This document shows positions 7,342 to 16,238 of a DNA stretch of 64,000 bases, in pieces. Position 1 is the stretch's first letter. Each line of letters begins with the position of its first letter. Position numbers and translations under genes: made by a program. The notes beneath the pieces are model-generated. The model saw only the letters and a list, made by a program, of their open reading frames with translations. It ran no database searches and was not told where the DNA came from. Origin of the DNA: Paenibacillus sp. CF384 (GTDB lineage: Bacteria; Bacillota; Bacilli; Paenibacillales; Paenibacillaceae); assembly GCF_900106745.1 (NCBI RefSeq), contig NZ_FNNV01000007.1:124001-188000 (forward strand), in the 5' to 3' direction.

Positions 7342-7385
7342 AGAATTCGTAACGATCTGTGAAAAGGCGTCCAGCAAATAGCAAA

Positions 7386-7406
7386 AAGCCGCTTTAGCAG
7401 CGGCTT
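7386..7406 (-). terminator. Terminator of the diguanylate cyclase gene
   Basis: AAGCCGCT-TTAGC-AGCGGCTT with TTTTT on the minus strand, just after the gene that ends at 7429. Confidence 0.88.
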
Positions 7407-7428
7407 GGCTTACTCTACATTTTCGTCT

Positions 7429-9024
7429 TTATACCCTGACAGCATGGTTCGCAACACGTACCGTATTACGTCCCGCATGCTTGGCCTCGTACAAGGCGCG
7501 ATCGGCTGCCTTCAGCAGCTGCTTCATATCGTCCCAGTCCCTGTCCGTATTGGCTTCACCATTCACCACAGCAACCCCAAAGCTCGCCGTTACAGCTATG
7601 AATCCATTCGGCGCTAACGGTAACGCCATCTGCTCCCTGACAAGCTCATTACGAATCTCGTGCGCCGCAGCTTCTGCTTCCTCCAATGACAACCCCGGCA
7701 TCATCACGACGAATTCCTCCCCACCATAGCGAGCAAGCACGTCTTCCGTGCGCAGCACCTTGCGGCATATACCAACTACGTGAAGGAGCGCTCGGTCACC
7801 GATATCATGTCCATAGGTGTCATTGATCCGTTTGAAGTGGTCGATATCAAATAATAACAGCGCAATCGGCTCCCCGCTCGATAAGGATTCCCCAAGCAGC
7901 TTCTCGCTCAGCTGTAAGAAATGCGTCCGATTATAGATCCCCGTAAGGCCATCGTGAAAAGCAAGCTCATGCAATCGCTGCTGCAGCCGAACCCGTTCAG
8001 ATACATCGATGAGCACAATCAGCTTGCCTGTTTCCTGACCGCCTTTCTTCCTGACAACCGAAACCCGTATATCGTAGTAGTAGGACTGTCCGTCTTTCTC
8101 CCACAACGTTTCTTGCAAGCTCTGTGAATCCGTTCCCTCAATAAGGGTGCTGTCATTCGAATGCTGGCGCCATAACGGTTCGATCGATCGCCCAAGTAAA
8201 TAAGTCGATAACTGCGGCATTACCTGCGCGGCGGCCGGGTTGTAATCGACCAGCCGATTATTCATGTCCAGTACGAGTACGCCGTCACTCATGCTCTCGA
8301 ACAGATTATCCCGCGCAATCGGCGCCACGTTCATTAAGCCTCGCGAAGCGAGTGCCCACATATACAGCGCAGAGGTCCCTGCCATGATGACCGGAATCGG
8401 GTCAATCCCTTGCGGCGTCAAATTACCGAGGTAAGCAAAATCACCCGCAAGCGGCAGCAGCAGCCCTACTAACATCGTAATATGCTGAAGCCGATAAGCC
8501 GATTTCATCCGGTTCCAGTAGAGCAGCAGCAGTGCAACGCCGCCGAACATACAACCGAACGTGTACGCGCCTTGGATAATATACCAAGGTCCTGCGTTCA
8601 GATCGACCTTCAGGAACCCTAATTCCGGCCTTATCGTGATGGATTGATAATAGAGATGATGCATCTCGTTCGACATGACGAGCCCGACGGTAACAAGCGG
8701 CATGAGGAACAATCCCAAGCGCAGAGCGGGCTTCAAATAGCGGTCCATGCCGAGAAAATACATAATAAGCAGCAAATTGATGGGAGGAAGAAACGGCATC
8801 CCGATGTATTCAACCTTAATCCAGAATGTGATCTCTTCCAGTGAACCGGCGGACAGCTCCAGCGCGGAGCCGAATATATAAATCGCAGACAGCAAGCAGT
8901 GCGCGACAAATGTCTTCGACATGGACTGACTCGCGCGATTCGTTAAGACGTAAATCCCCATAATGACATTTATGACGCCGGCCGTAACCATTAACGTTAG
9001 AATAGCAGAATATGGCGTTCCCAT
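7429..9024 (-). CDS. Membrane PAS-GGDEF diguanylate cyclase
   Basis: A 531-residue protein with about seven N-terminal membrane helices (a histidine-kinase-type 7TM sensor, about 1-225), a PAS domain (about 235-350: FESMSDGVLVLDMNNRLVDY) and a C-terminal GGDEF domain (HDGLTGIYNRTHF, DIDHFKRINDTYGHDIGD, ARYGGEEF). The catalytic motif is GGEEF, and an RTED inhibitory-site motif sits five residues before it, so it should be an active, product-inhibited maker of cyclic-di-GMP. ATG at 9024 is preferred; a longer frame would overlap the upstream gene. The EEP-family gene ends 47 bp upstream on the same strand, so they may share a message. Confidence 0.88.
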   Translation of the reverse strand: MGTPYSAILTLMVTAGVINVIMGIYVLTNRASQSMSKTFVAHCLLSAIYIFGSALELSAGSLEEITFWIKVEYIGMPFLPPINLLLIMYFLGMDRYLKPALRLGLFLMPLVTVGLVMSNEMHHLYYQSITIRPELGFLKVDLNAGPWYIIQGAYTFGCMFGGVALLLLYWNRMKSAYRLQHITMLVGLLLPLAGDFAYLGNLTPQGIDPIPVIMAGTSALYMWALASRGLMNVAPIARDNLFESMSDGVLVLDMNNRLVDYNPAAAQVMPQLSTYLLGRSIEPLWRQHSNDSTLIEGTDSQSLQETLWEKDGQSYYYDIRVSVVRKKGGQETGKLIVLIDVSERVRLQQRLHELAFHDGLTGIYNRTHFLQLSEKLLGESLSSGEPIALLLFDIDHFKRINDTYGHDIGDRALLHVVGICRKVLRTEDVLARYGGEEFVVMMPGLSLEEAEAAAHEIRNELVREQMALPLAPNGFIAVTASFGVAVVNGEANTDRDWDDMKQLLKAADRALYEAKHAGRNTVRVANHAVRV

Positions 9025-9071
9025 TTCCCTATGCACTCCACTCGGAATCTGAAGCGATTCCCCTAATATCT

Positions 9072-9941
9072 TTACGGCGTTACGATTTGGAAGGTGGAAA
9101 CGACCGCCGCATGATCGGACGGCCACTCGTTATCCTCATGATTGCCGAACCCCTTCGGCTCTCCGACGACAAACACGTCGGAGCTCACAACCTTCACGCG
9201 GGAACCATGATAGTAGATAAAGTCAATGCGGTCCTGCGGCTCAAACGGGTTATCTCCCCAAGGGTGCTCCGGCGTGTGTACTGTCGACCATGTAAGGCCT
9301 GGCATTGCTGCCGGATCGGGATGCACGATGCGGTACGAATCCTGAAGCCCCGCTTCTTCCGCCATTGCACTGACCGGCCATCGAACGACATAACCGTCAT
9401 GCAGCGACTTCGTATCATCGCCCCAATCCAGATGGGAAGGCGCGTTGAAATCGCCCATGAGGAACAGCGGCATGTCCGATGCCAGATGAGGGGCAAGATC
9501 ACGCAGCACCAGCGCCAGCTCTCTGCCCCGAGCCTCTTGCTCCATCACCGCAATTTCGTCTGTCGGTTTATTATCGAACAAAGCCCAATACGGACCGTAA
9601 GGATCATAATACAGATGGGCATCGGCGACAAGAATGACTTGTCCGGAAGGCAGCTGAATATGAGTGAGTATCGCGCTCATCCCCTCCACGTGACCTGCTT
9701 CGATGATGGGATATTTGCTAATCACGCTGCAGTTCGCACGGCCCTCTTGGTTCTGATAGTAATGCCAGCCCAGCTTCTCCGCTACGGCTTTCCCCGGATC
9801 CGGCGTTTCCTGAAAACCTACAATATCCGCTCCGGAAAGCTCGACCGCACGGGCAATCTTGTTCACCCCGTCATGAACGGCCTCGCCGCCCAGCCAAGTG
9901 TTGAATGTCATAATGGTAACGCTATCTGATGGTTGCATCAT
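9072..9941 (-). CDS. Endonuclease/exonuclease/phosphatase (EEP) family hydrolase
   Basis: A 289-residue protein with the EEP (DNase I-like) motif series: TFNTWLGG, VGFQETPD, LVADAHLYYD, LMGDFNAPSH, DRIDFIYYHG and WPSDHAAVVS. All metal and catalytic residues (N, E, D/H, D-N, D-H) are present, so it should be an active Mg-dependent phosphoesterase. Members without a signal peptide, like this one, include sugar-phosphate and nucleotide phosphodiesterases; the substrate is not evident. ATG at 9941 has AGGGGAG 8 nt upstream. It is divergent from a DeoR regulator, whose targets are usually sugar or nucleoside phosphate genes. Confidence 0.82.
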   Translation of the reverse strand: MMQPSDSVTIMTFNTWLGGEAVHDGVNKIARAVELSGADIVGFQETPDPGKAVAEKLGWHYYQNQEGRANCSVISKYPIIEAGHVEGMSAILTHIQLPSGQVILVADAHLYYDPYGPYWALFDNKPTDEIAVMEQEARGRELALVLRDLAPHLASDMPLFLMGDFNAPSHLDWGDDTKSLHDGYVVRWPVSAMAEEAGLQDSYRIVHPDPAAMPGLTWSTVHTPEHPWGDNPFEPQDRIDFIYYHGSRVKVVSSDVFVVGEPKGFGNHEDNEWPSDHAAVVSTFQIVTP

Positions 9942-9964
9942 GCCTTCATCTCCCCTTTTCAATT

Positions 9965-10029
9965 ATTTTAACGAATCGCGCCTGATTTGGATATACAGGA
10001 GAATTTCCTGCCGATTTTTCTGTTAAAAT
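9965..10029. promoter_or_regulatory. Divergent promoter region between the EEP and DeoR genes
   Basis: ATTTTAAC (9965-9972) and GTTAAAAT (10022-10029) are exact reverse complements and supply TAAAAT -10-like elements pointing outward. Between them lies the palindrome CAGGAGAATTTCCTG (9996-10010), well placed as an operator for the DeoR protein. No clear -35 is visible. Confidence 0.4.
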
Positions 10030-10069
10030 GACAAGTAGTAAAGCACTTGACCTGGAGGTAACCGATACA

Positions 10070-10849
10070 ATGTCGCTAATCGGCGAGGAACGCAAACAGA
10101 AGATACTGGACCTGCTTGAGCAGAACGGAAATGTGTCTTCTTCGGAATTGGTGCAGCTATTTGACGTATCGAAGGAAACGGTGCGCAGGTACTTGGATGA
10201 GCTGGAAGGGCAAGCGAAGCTGAAGAAGGTGTACGGCGGCGCTGTTAAGCCATCCGTCAGTTACGAGGAACCGCCTTATTTGGAGCGGATGACGCTGAAG
10301 CGCGAGGAGAAAAATCAAATAGGCCGGCAAGCGGCCGGCCTCATTCGGGATGGAGATGTGATCTTTCTCGATGAAGGAACGACGCTGCTGACGGTCATTC
10401 CGCATTTGACCCAAACCGCCTTGACGGTGCTGACTCATTCATTTCCCGCTGCAGCACTGTTGATGGAACAACAGAATCAAGGGCGTTTCGATGGCCGAAT
10501 CTTATTTCTCGGCGGAGAAATCAGTTCCTTGCATGCCAGATGCGCAGGTTCGATGACTGAAACGGCTCTTGGCCATTATTATATCGATAAAGCTTTCATT
10601 TCCGTTGATGGCATTCATGCCGAAGCCGGTCTTACCAGCCTCGACGAAAGCAAATCCGCCGTATCCCGCAAGGCGATCTCCCATGCGACGGAGGTTATTG
10701 TAACGGCTGATTATACGAAGCTTGGACATCGTTTCCCGTATAAGCTCGGCGATCTGGAGGATGTATCCTATATCTTGTGCAATCAAGCTCCTCCGGCCGA
10801 TTGGGATGAGGCACTTGCCAAACATCCGATACGTTGGATGACTCCTTAA
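10070..10849 (+). CDS. DeoR/GlpR-family transcriptional regulator
   Basis: A 259-residue protein with an N-terminal DeoR HTH (ERKQKILDLLEQNGNVSSSE, VSKETVRRYLDELE, then the YGGAVK turn) and a C-terminal sugar-phosphate-binding DeoRC domain (FLDEGTTLLTVIPHL, GRILFLGGEI, DKAFISVDGI). Start ATG at 10070 has GGAGGTAACC upstream. It is divergent from the EEP hydrolase and convergent with a DMT permease (1 bp between stop codons). Phosphorylated sugars or polyols are the usual effectors, which fits the two phosphoesterases around it. Confidence 0.9.
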   Translation: MSLIGEERKQKILDLLEQNGNVSSSELVQLFDVSKETVRRYLDELEGQAKLKKVYGGAVKPSVSYEEPPYLERMTLKREEKNQIGRQAAGLIRDGDVIFLDEGTTLLTVIPHLTQTALTVLTHSFPAAALLMEQQNQGRFDGRILFLGGEISSLHARCAGSMTETALGHYYIDKAFISVDGIHAEAGLTSLDESKSAVSRKAISHATEVIVTADYTKLGHRFPYKLGDLEDVSYILCNQAPPADWDEALAKHPIRWMTP

Positions 10850-10850
10850 C

Positions 10851-11702
10851 TTAACCGAACACGCTGATAACCACGATCGCGGACGCAATCGCAGCCGATG
10901 ATGCAATTCGCTTCATCCCCTGCTGTTCCTTCAGCACCAGGATGCCAAGCAAGGTTGCGAAGACCGTCCCGATCTCTCGAATCGGCGAGATGTGAGCCAT
11001 CGGAGCCAGATTCATCGCAAATAAGAATAACAAATACGAACCCGGCGAAAGCACGGCCCCCATGAGAATGACCCGCCAATTGGTCTTTAGCTCGGTCTTC
11101 CACTTGCCTGAACGCAGCACCACTGGTGTCAATGCCAGCAGGAAACCCGCATTACCTAGACAAAGCAGCTCAGGCGGCGATAAATAGTCTAGCGTCAATT
11201 TATCCACGAACACGTAGCAGGTTGTACATAACCCCACCCCGAACGCGACGAGTATCGGTTTGGATGACCGTCCCCTCTTGCTCCTTCGAAACGACCAATC
11301 ACTGATTTTGAAGAAACTGACGATCATGCACAGAATGCCGGCCCAGCCCCATACAGACAACGACTCTCCAAGAAAAGCAACGCCGACCGTAGGAACGAGC
11401 AGTGTTGCCGTCCCCCTCATGATGGGATACATCTGCGACAAATCCCCAAGCGTGTAGGCTTTGGTCAGCAGAAAAGCATAGCAGCCTTGTATCAGCATCG
11501 TAATGAGAATAAGCACATACGCCTGCCACGGCAGCGCTTTGCTTAGCAGACCGCTTATAACGAGCGGAATCAGGAAGACGGTCGATGGCAGAAGGATGAT
11601 CCATAAGAAAGCCGCCTTGTTCAAGCTTCGTTTGGCAAACAAATTCCATACGGCATGTGTAAGTCCGGAGAACAGCACAAGGAAAACAGCCACTACCAGC
11701 AT
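10851..11702 (-). CDS. EamA/DMT-superfamily transporter
   Basis: A 283-residue membrane protein with about ten hydrophobic segments arranged as two five-helix halves, the EamA repeat of the drug/metabolite transporter superfamily. The start of the first half is FSGLTHAVWNLFAKRSL, and the second ends ATLLGILVLKEQQG, a common EamA signature. It starts 1 bp after the stop of the phosphodiesterase gene, so the two are translationally coupled and may act in one pathway, for example export or import of a metabolite handled by the enzyme. The substrate is unknown. Confidence 0.85.
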   Translation of the reverse strand: MLVVAVFLVLFSGLTHAVWNLFAKRSLNKAAFLWIILLPSTVFLIPLVISGLLSKALPWQAYVLILITMLIQGCYAFLLTKAYTLGDLSQMYPIMRGTATLLVPTVGVAFLGESLSVWGWAGILCMIVSFFKISDWSFRRSKRGRSSKPILVAFGVGLCTTCYVFVDKLTLDYLSPPELLCLGNAGFLLALTPVVLRSGKWKTELKTNWRVILMGAVLSPGSYLLFLFAMNLAPMAHISPIREIGTVFATLLGILVLKEQQGMKRIASSAAIASAIVVISVFG

Positions 11703-11703
11703 G

Positions 11704-12534
11704 CTATTCCACTAAAGCTGTGCCGAATAAATGTTGCGGCAGCTTCGCTTCCCATGATTCGGGTGCCGCAAGCCCCAGCGCATACGCAACGACTGCAGCG
11801 GTATCCGTAATGACAATCGGCTCCGTAATGGTTGTGCCAGGCTCGATGCCGGGTCCTGCCACTGCCCAGAAAATCGTTTTATCCAGCGGATGGTCGCTGC
11901 CGTGGTCGGTATCGATTTCCCCGCCACCGCCATGATCCGAGACGACGATGATGAGACTGTCGCTCAGCGCGTTCACTTGCTCAAGTGCATCCAAGATGAC
12001 GCCGGTATTGGCATCCGTCTCTTCAATGCTGCGCAGCTGCTCGGGCGTATTATAGCCATGCTTATGACCCGCCATATCCGGGAGATCCAAATGCACGTAG
12101 AGCAGCTTGAAATCGGGATTGTTGCTTATATAGTCAGCCGTTGCCAAGGCAACCTCGCGATCAGGCAGCGATATCTTGTGTACGCCGATATTCGGTTCAA
12201 TAATGCCATAATTAATGGGCTCCCATGCGCTGAACGAAGCCAGCTTTGCACTCGGGTCAGCCTCACGGGCGATGCGGAAAATCGAGGGATAGGGTGAATC
12301 TTCAGGGAACGTCTGCTTCTCTGCCTTCGTGTTCGTTAATCCGTGTTTATCCGGGTTTACGCCATGCATAAGCGCCCCCCAGCATTCCGCGCTGATCGTC
12401 GGAGAAGCGGTTTGCGCCTCGAATGATACGGCTCCCTTGCTGATCAAACGATCCAAATAAGGCGTTTCTGCAGCCTGCACGAAATTCCCTGCTCCATCCC
12501 AACCGATAATGACTATCCGCTTAATAGCTCCCAT
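11704..12534 (-). CDS. Alkaline-phosphatase-superfamily phosphodiesterase/nucleotide pyrophosphatase
   Basis: A 276-residue cytoplasmic protein of the type I phosphodiesterase/nucleotide pyrophosphatase (Phosphodiest) family. Metal-site motifs are visible: IIGWDGAGN at the N-terminus, the nucleophile region SPTISAECWGALMHG (about 45-59), DLPDMAGHKHGY and VVSDHGGGGEIDTDHGSDH. The absence of a signal peptide argues for an intracellular substrate. AGGGGGATCAACC precedes the ATG. It is the first gene of a two-gene unit with the EamA permease. Confidence 0.82.
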   Translation of the reverse strand: MGAIKRIVIIGWDGAGNFVQAAETPYLDRLISKGAVSFEAQTASPTISAECWGALMHGVNPDKHGLTNTKAEKQTFPEDSPYPSIFRIAREADPSAKLASFSAWEPINYGIIEPNIGVHKISLPDREVALATADYISNNPDFKLLYVHLDLPDMAGHKHGYNTPEQLRSIEETDANTGVILDALEQVNALSDSLIIVVSDHGGGGEIDTDHGSDHPLDKTIFWAVAGPGIEPGTTITEPIVITDTAAVVAYALGLAAPESWEAKLPQHLFGTALVE

Positions 12535-12664
12535 GGTTGATCCCCCTGTATGAATATGGAATGTATTTCTCCTTAAGCATACTCATTATGCCAAGCAATA
12601 TCAATATAAAACAACTAAATTCAACTAAAAGCACATTCACCACCACGATTATCCGCTACCTCTA

Positions 12665-12690
12665 TGAAACCTCTATCGTCCTATCCCGTA
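12665..12690 (+). promoter_or_regulatory. SigW-like ECF promoter of spo0M
   Basis: TGAAAC (12665-12670) and CGTA (12687-12690), separated by 16 bp, match the SigW consensus TGAAAC-N16-CGTA exactly. The start codon of spo0M is 46 bp downstream. From memory, B. subtilis spo0M is also in the SigW regulon. Confidence 0.7.
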
Positions 12691-12735
12691 TCAGTTCATT
12701 GAATATGTAAATTTATAAGGAGGCGTCATATCACA

Positions 12736-13515
12736 ATGTCTATGTTCAAACGCATGCTGGCCAGCGTCGGAATCGGCGCAGCGCAAGTCGATCTCATGCT
12801 TCATGAGGATGAGGTGCAAGCAGGGGACACGCTTAGCGGCATTGTCCGGATTCAAGGCGGCCGCGTGGCTCAGCAGGTCGATGATGTCTACGCCTTCGTC
12901 ATGACACGATATGTTAAGGAACATAATGATACGAAGATAGAAGAAGAAGCTCCTTTAGCCAAATTTCTGCTCGCCGGCAAGTTTACGGTTGAAGCGGAGC
13001 AAGTCTACGAGTTCCCTGTATCCTTCCAGCTGCCAGCGAATACACCGGTAACGATGGGCAGAACGCCGGTATGGATTCAAACCGGACTGGAAATCAAGGA
13101 AGCCATTGACCCCAAGGATCGGGATCAGCTTCAAGTGAACCCTCATCCTTACGCAGCAGTTGTACTGGAGGCCGTTCGTCAGCTCGGTTTCCGCATTCGC
13201 GAGGTCACCTGCCAATATGCGCCGCAATACGGCAGAATTTCGGGATTGTCTTTCGTGCAAGAATTTGAATTCATTCCTACCTCGGAGTTCCTAGGCCAGT
13301 TGGATGAGCTGGAGATCGTATTTTATCCTGATGAGAACGGGGTTGAATTGCTGCTGCAGATCGATCGCAAGTCACGCGGCTTATCCGGCTTATTCTCCGA
13401 AGCGTTCGACACCGACGAGCGTTACGTCAAGCTCCGCTTCGACCGCAATCAGCTCGCTTCCGGTGCCGGCTATGTTGCCGACCAATTGGCAGACACGGTC
13501 CGCCGGTACATCTAG
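12736..13515 (+). CDS. spo0M: Sporulation-control protein Spo0M
   Basis: A 259-residue soluble protein matching Spo0M end to end: MSMFKRMLASVGIGAAQVDLML, then an arrestin-like beta fold (VQAGDTLSGIVRIQGG; EQVYEFPVSFQLPANTPVT; TGLEIKEAIDPKDRD) and an acidic C-terminus. In Bacillus Spo0M affects entry into sporulation and cell-envelope behaviour; its biochemical role is unsettled. AAGGAGG lies 12 nt before the ATG, and a start two codons on is possible. It is monocistronic behind a SigW-like promoter and ends in a strong terminator. Confidence 0.92.
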   Translation: MSMFKRMLASVGIGAAQVDLMLHEDEVQAGDTLSGIVRIQGGRVAQQVDDVYAFVMTRYVKEHNDTKIEEEAPLAKFLLAGKFTVEAEQVYEFPVSFQLPANTPVTMGRTPVWIQTGLEIKEAIDPKDRDQLQVNPHPYAAVVLEAVRQLGFRIREVTCQYAPQYGRISGLSFVQEFEFIPTSEFLGQLDELEIVFYPDENGVELLLQIDRKSRGLSGLFSEAFDTDERYVKLRFDRNQLASGAGYVADQLADTVRRYI

Positions 13516-13528
13516 TGCAGCAGGTGCA

Positions 13529-13570
13529 AGAAAAGGCGGCAACAAGGTTCCTCCTTGTGCCGCCTTTTCT
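13529..13570. terminator. Bidirectional terminator between spo0M and the hybrid kinase
   Basis: AGAAAAGGCGGC pairs with GCCGCCTTTTCT (12 bp), continued by ACAAGG/CCTTGT after one bulged A. T-rich flanks on both strands suit the two convergent genes it separates. Confidence 0.88.
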
Positions 13571-16068
13571 TAGTGGCGAAGCCACTTTTCCAGCATGGCC
13601 AACAATTGCGCCTTGATAAAGGGCTTCGTCGTAATATCATCGATGCCTGCCTGATAATAGAGCTCATGATTTTCCGAGAAAACATCCGCCGTTAACGCGA
13701 TAATCGGCAAATGCCGCAATCGTGGATTCTTCCGAATATGTCTCGTGGCCTCGCATCCATCCATCTCCGGCATATGAATGTCCATGAGAATGACATCCCA
13801 TTGCTCGGGTTCGGATTGCTCCAGCACTTGCAGCGCCTCATATCCATTGCTCGCTACTTCAATATCATAATGGCTCCCCGTTAGTATTTCTCTTGCGATG
13901 ATTTGATTGATTTCATTATCCTCAACGAGCAGAATACGCCCTTTAAGCTGCCTGCCCGCTTGACCTGGCTGCTCCTCCAGATTCTCATGAGCTGCGGCAA
14001 CAGCACCACTGGATAGCGCGATAAGAGCGTCCTTGTCAGGCGCAATCTCGATCTCTTCCAGAGGGATCATGAACGAGAATATGCTCCCTTTCCCTTGCTC
14101 GCTGCTCACTTCAAGCTGACCGCCCATCGTTTCCACAAGCAGCTTACAGATGGCAAGTCCGAGTCCTGTACCGCCGTATTTGCGGCTTGTTGAGCTGTCT
14201 GCCTGCGTGAACGATCGGAATAACAGCGGGAGCTGCGTTTCGGATATGCCAATGCCCGTATCCTGAACAGAGAACTTCAGCATCTTATTCGATTTAGCCG
14301 TAGGAGTCTCGACTTCCACCACAACCTTAATGAAGCCGCTATCTGTAAATTTACTCGCATTACCGCATAGGTTGAGCATGACCTGCTCTAATCGCAGCGG
14401 ATCTCCAATGATGCGGTCCGGACAATTCTCGGAGACGTCAAATAGGAGTGTAATCGGCTTGCCTTCGACCATTAATGACGTCATGTGCATCAATTTATCC
14501 AGAAAGCCGTGAAGGGAAATCGGAATGCGCTCCAGTTCGATTTTTCCTGCTTCGATTTTGGAAAAGTCCAATATATCGTTAATAATGACCATCAGCACAT
14601 TGGAGGCAGAGCCCATCCTGGATACATAATTCCGCTGAATAGCGGTAAGGTCCGTCTTCATCAGCAAGCCGTTTAACCCAATAATACCGCTAAGCGGCGT
14701 GCGAATTTCGTGGCTCATCGTGGCGAGAAAATGGCTCTTCGCTTGATTCGATTCATCGGCTGCTTTCCGTTGATAGAGCTCCGTATTATCGTGAATGGTT
14801 ACGGTAACCCCTTTAACCTCTTGATAATAATTAAAGAACGGTGAGAGCGTAAGGCTGTATATCTTGTTCTGCTTCTGCAGCAGCTGCCGCACCTCAAGCT
14901 CTTGCGTATTCTGCTCCTGAATCGCTTGCTCGAAGCTGCGCTCCCATTCTTCCAGGTACCCGTCTAACCAGATATCCGTCAGTTTGTGCCCGATAATTTG
15001 ATCCCGCTCCAGCTGCAGCTCCTCGCACATCTTCTGATTGACCGAAGCAATCGTACCGTCCAGATGAAAGCTCAAAATAAAGTCCTGCGAGTTCTCTACA
15101 AGCGTACGATACCGCTCTTCCTTCTCCGTTACCTGCTGCTCCGCCCGTTTACGCTCTGTAATATCTATAACCGAACCGATCCATTCCCTGACGGTTCCCT
15201 CTTCCCTAACAGGGCGCACCGTAATGAGGAGTTGAAACGAAGCTACCACTGCTTCGCAGGTCACTTTCTCGTTAATCGGCACACCTGTAAGATTATGCTG
15301 CAAGAACGCAAACAGAGGCACCTCATGAATCGATTTGCCGACAAAGTCCGCCGATGTCATGCCCATCTCTTCAAGCAGCTGACCCTCAGCCAAGGTAAAC
15401 CTATAAGTGCCGGGTTGATTCGTAATTTTGAACGTAAATCCGGATTGCAGCCTTAGAATACCTTGCTGTTCTTGCTGCAGTTCTTTAATCGTGTGGTTCA
15501 AGCTGCGATTGCGGCGGAAATAATGAAGCAGATAGGCTGCCAGTATACCGCTTACTATGTTAATCAGCAGGTAAGGAGCAACTCTTGCCAGGAAAGGAAG
15601 GTCAAACACGATGTAGAAATCGATGAAGAAGAAAATGGCTAAATAAATCAGAAAGCAGGTCCACTTGCGTACATAAGTGCGCACCTTAGCAGCAATGATC
15701 GCACTTCCGAGGGATAGACACGCAGCCACAGTGAATAGCACCGGGAACGCGGAAGGGTCTTCAATGGTTCGGAATAACACCGTAATCGCGCTTGTGATCG
15801 TCACTGCAATAGGGCCGCCATATAGTGCGGACATAAATAATGCAATATTGCGCACATCAAGCACGACATTCGATTGCACATGAATACCCGAGAAGATCAG
15901 AATGATGCCAAATACGCCATGCAATAAGCCTACATTCAGCTTATACCGCCAAGATGGCTTACGCGCTTTTTCGAATCGAATAAACAGCTGTCCGGAAAGA
16001 AAAGTAAATACAAAGAGGATAGAGGTGTTTACGATTAAGTCACGAATAAACGGGGTCATGATTGTCAT
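13570..16068 (-). CDS. Hybrid sensor histidine kinase (5TM, PAS, HisKA, HATPase, REC)
   Basis: An 832-residue protein. The N-terminal 5-6 membrane helices (1-180) are of the LytS/5TMR type; two PAS-like domains follow (about 205-305 and 315-430); HisKA has MSHEIRTP with phospho-His 453; HATPase has DTGIGI and [12 protein letters not shown] (to about 670); the C-terminal receiver (about 712-830) has Asp763 in [11 protein letters not shown] and Lys815. Phosphate can pass from His453 to Asp763. There is no HPt domain or response regulator beside it, so the output must lie elsewhere. AGGAG precedes the first ATG closely; an internal ATG at codon 4 is better spaced. Confidence 0.88.
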   Translation of the reverse strand: MTIMTPFIRDLIVNTSILFVFTFLSGQLFIRFEKARKPSWRYKLNVGLLHGVFGIILIFSGIHVQSNVVLDVRNIALFMSALYGGPIAVTITSAITVLFRTIEDPSAFPVLFTVAACLSLGSAIIAAKVRTYVRKWTCFLIYLAIFFFIDFYIVFDLPFLARVAPYLLINIVSGILAAYLLHYFRRNRSLNHTIKELQQEQQGILRLQSGFTFKITNQPGTYRFTLAEGQLLEEMGMTSADFVGKSIHEVPLFAFLQHNLTGVPINEKVTCEAVVASFQLLITVRPVREEGTVREWIGSVIDITERKRAEQQVTEKEERYRTLVENSQDFILSFHLDGTIASVNQKMCEELQLERDQIIGHKLTDIWLDGYLEEWERSFEQAIQEQNTQELEVRQLLQKQNKIYSLTLSPFFNYYQEVKGVTVTIHDNTELYQRKAADESNQAKSHFLATMSHEIRTPLSGIIGLNGLLMKTDLTAIQRNYVSRMGSASNVLMVIINDILDFSKIEAGKIELERIPISLHGFLDKLMHMTSLMVEGKPITLLFDVSENCPDRIIGDPLRLEQVMLNLCGNASKFTDSGFIKVVVEVETPTAKSNKMLKFSVQDTGIGISETQLPLLFRSFTQADSSTSRKYGGTGLGLAICKLLVETMGGQLEVSSEQGKGSIFSFMIPLEEIEIAPDKDALIALSSGAVAAAHENLEEQPGQAGRQLKGRILLVEDNEINQIIAREILTGSHYDIEVASNGYEALQVLEQSEPEQWDVILMDIHMPEMDGCEATRHIRKNPRLRHLPIIALTADVFSENHELYYQAGIDDITTKPFIKAQLLAMLEKWLRH

Positions 16069-16192
16069 TGGCTCCTAGTTGTCCCATAATTCTATCTACA
16101 CTATCTCTATGATTATGAATAGAATAAACACATTCGACAAAACCAGACAAATCCCTCTTCTACTGTCAATATTATAGTGATTATAATAAAAA

Positions 16193-16213
16193 ACGGTCGC
16201 ACATGGCGACCGT
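16193..16213 (-). terminator. Terminator of the cysJI operon
   Basis: ACGGTCGC-ACATG-GCGACCGT with TTTTTTATT on the minus strand, 25 bp after the cysI stop. Confidence 0.88.
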
Positions 16214-16238
16214 CACTACTCAATATGGACAACGTGAA

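Noticed and set aside
9012-9929. Open frame of 305 codons on the plus strand
   Set aside because: Antisense to the EEP hydrolase, whose catalytic motifs are all present on the minus strand.
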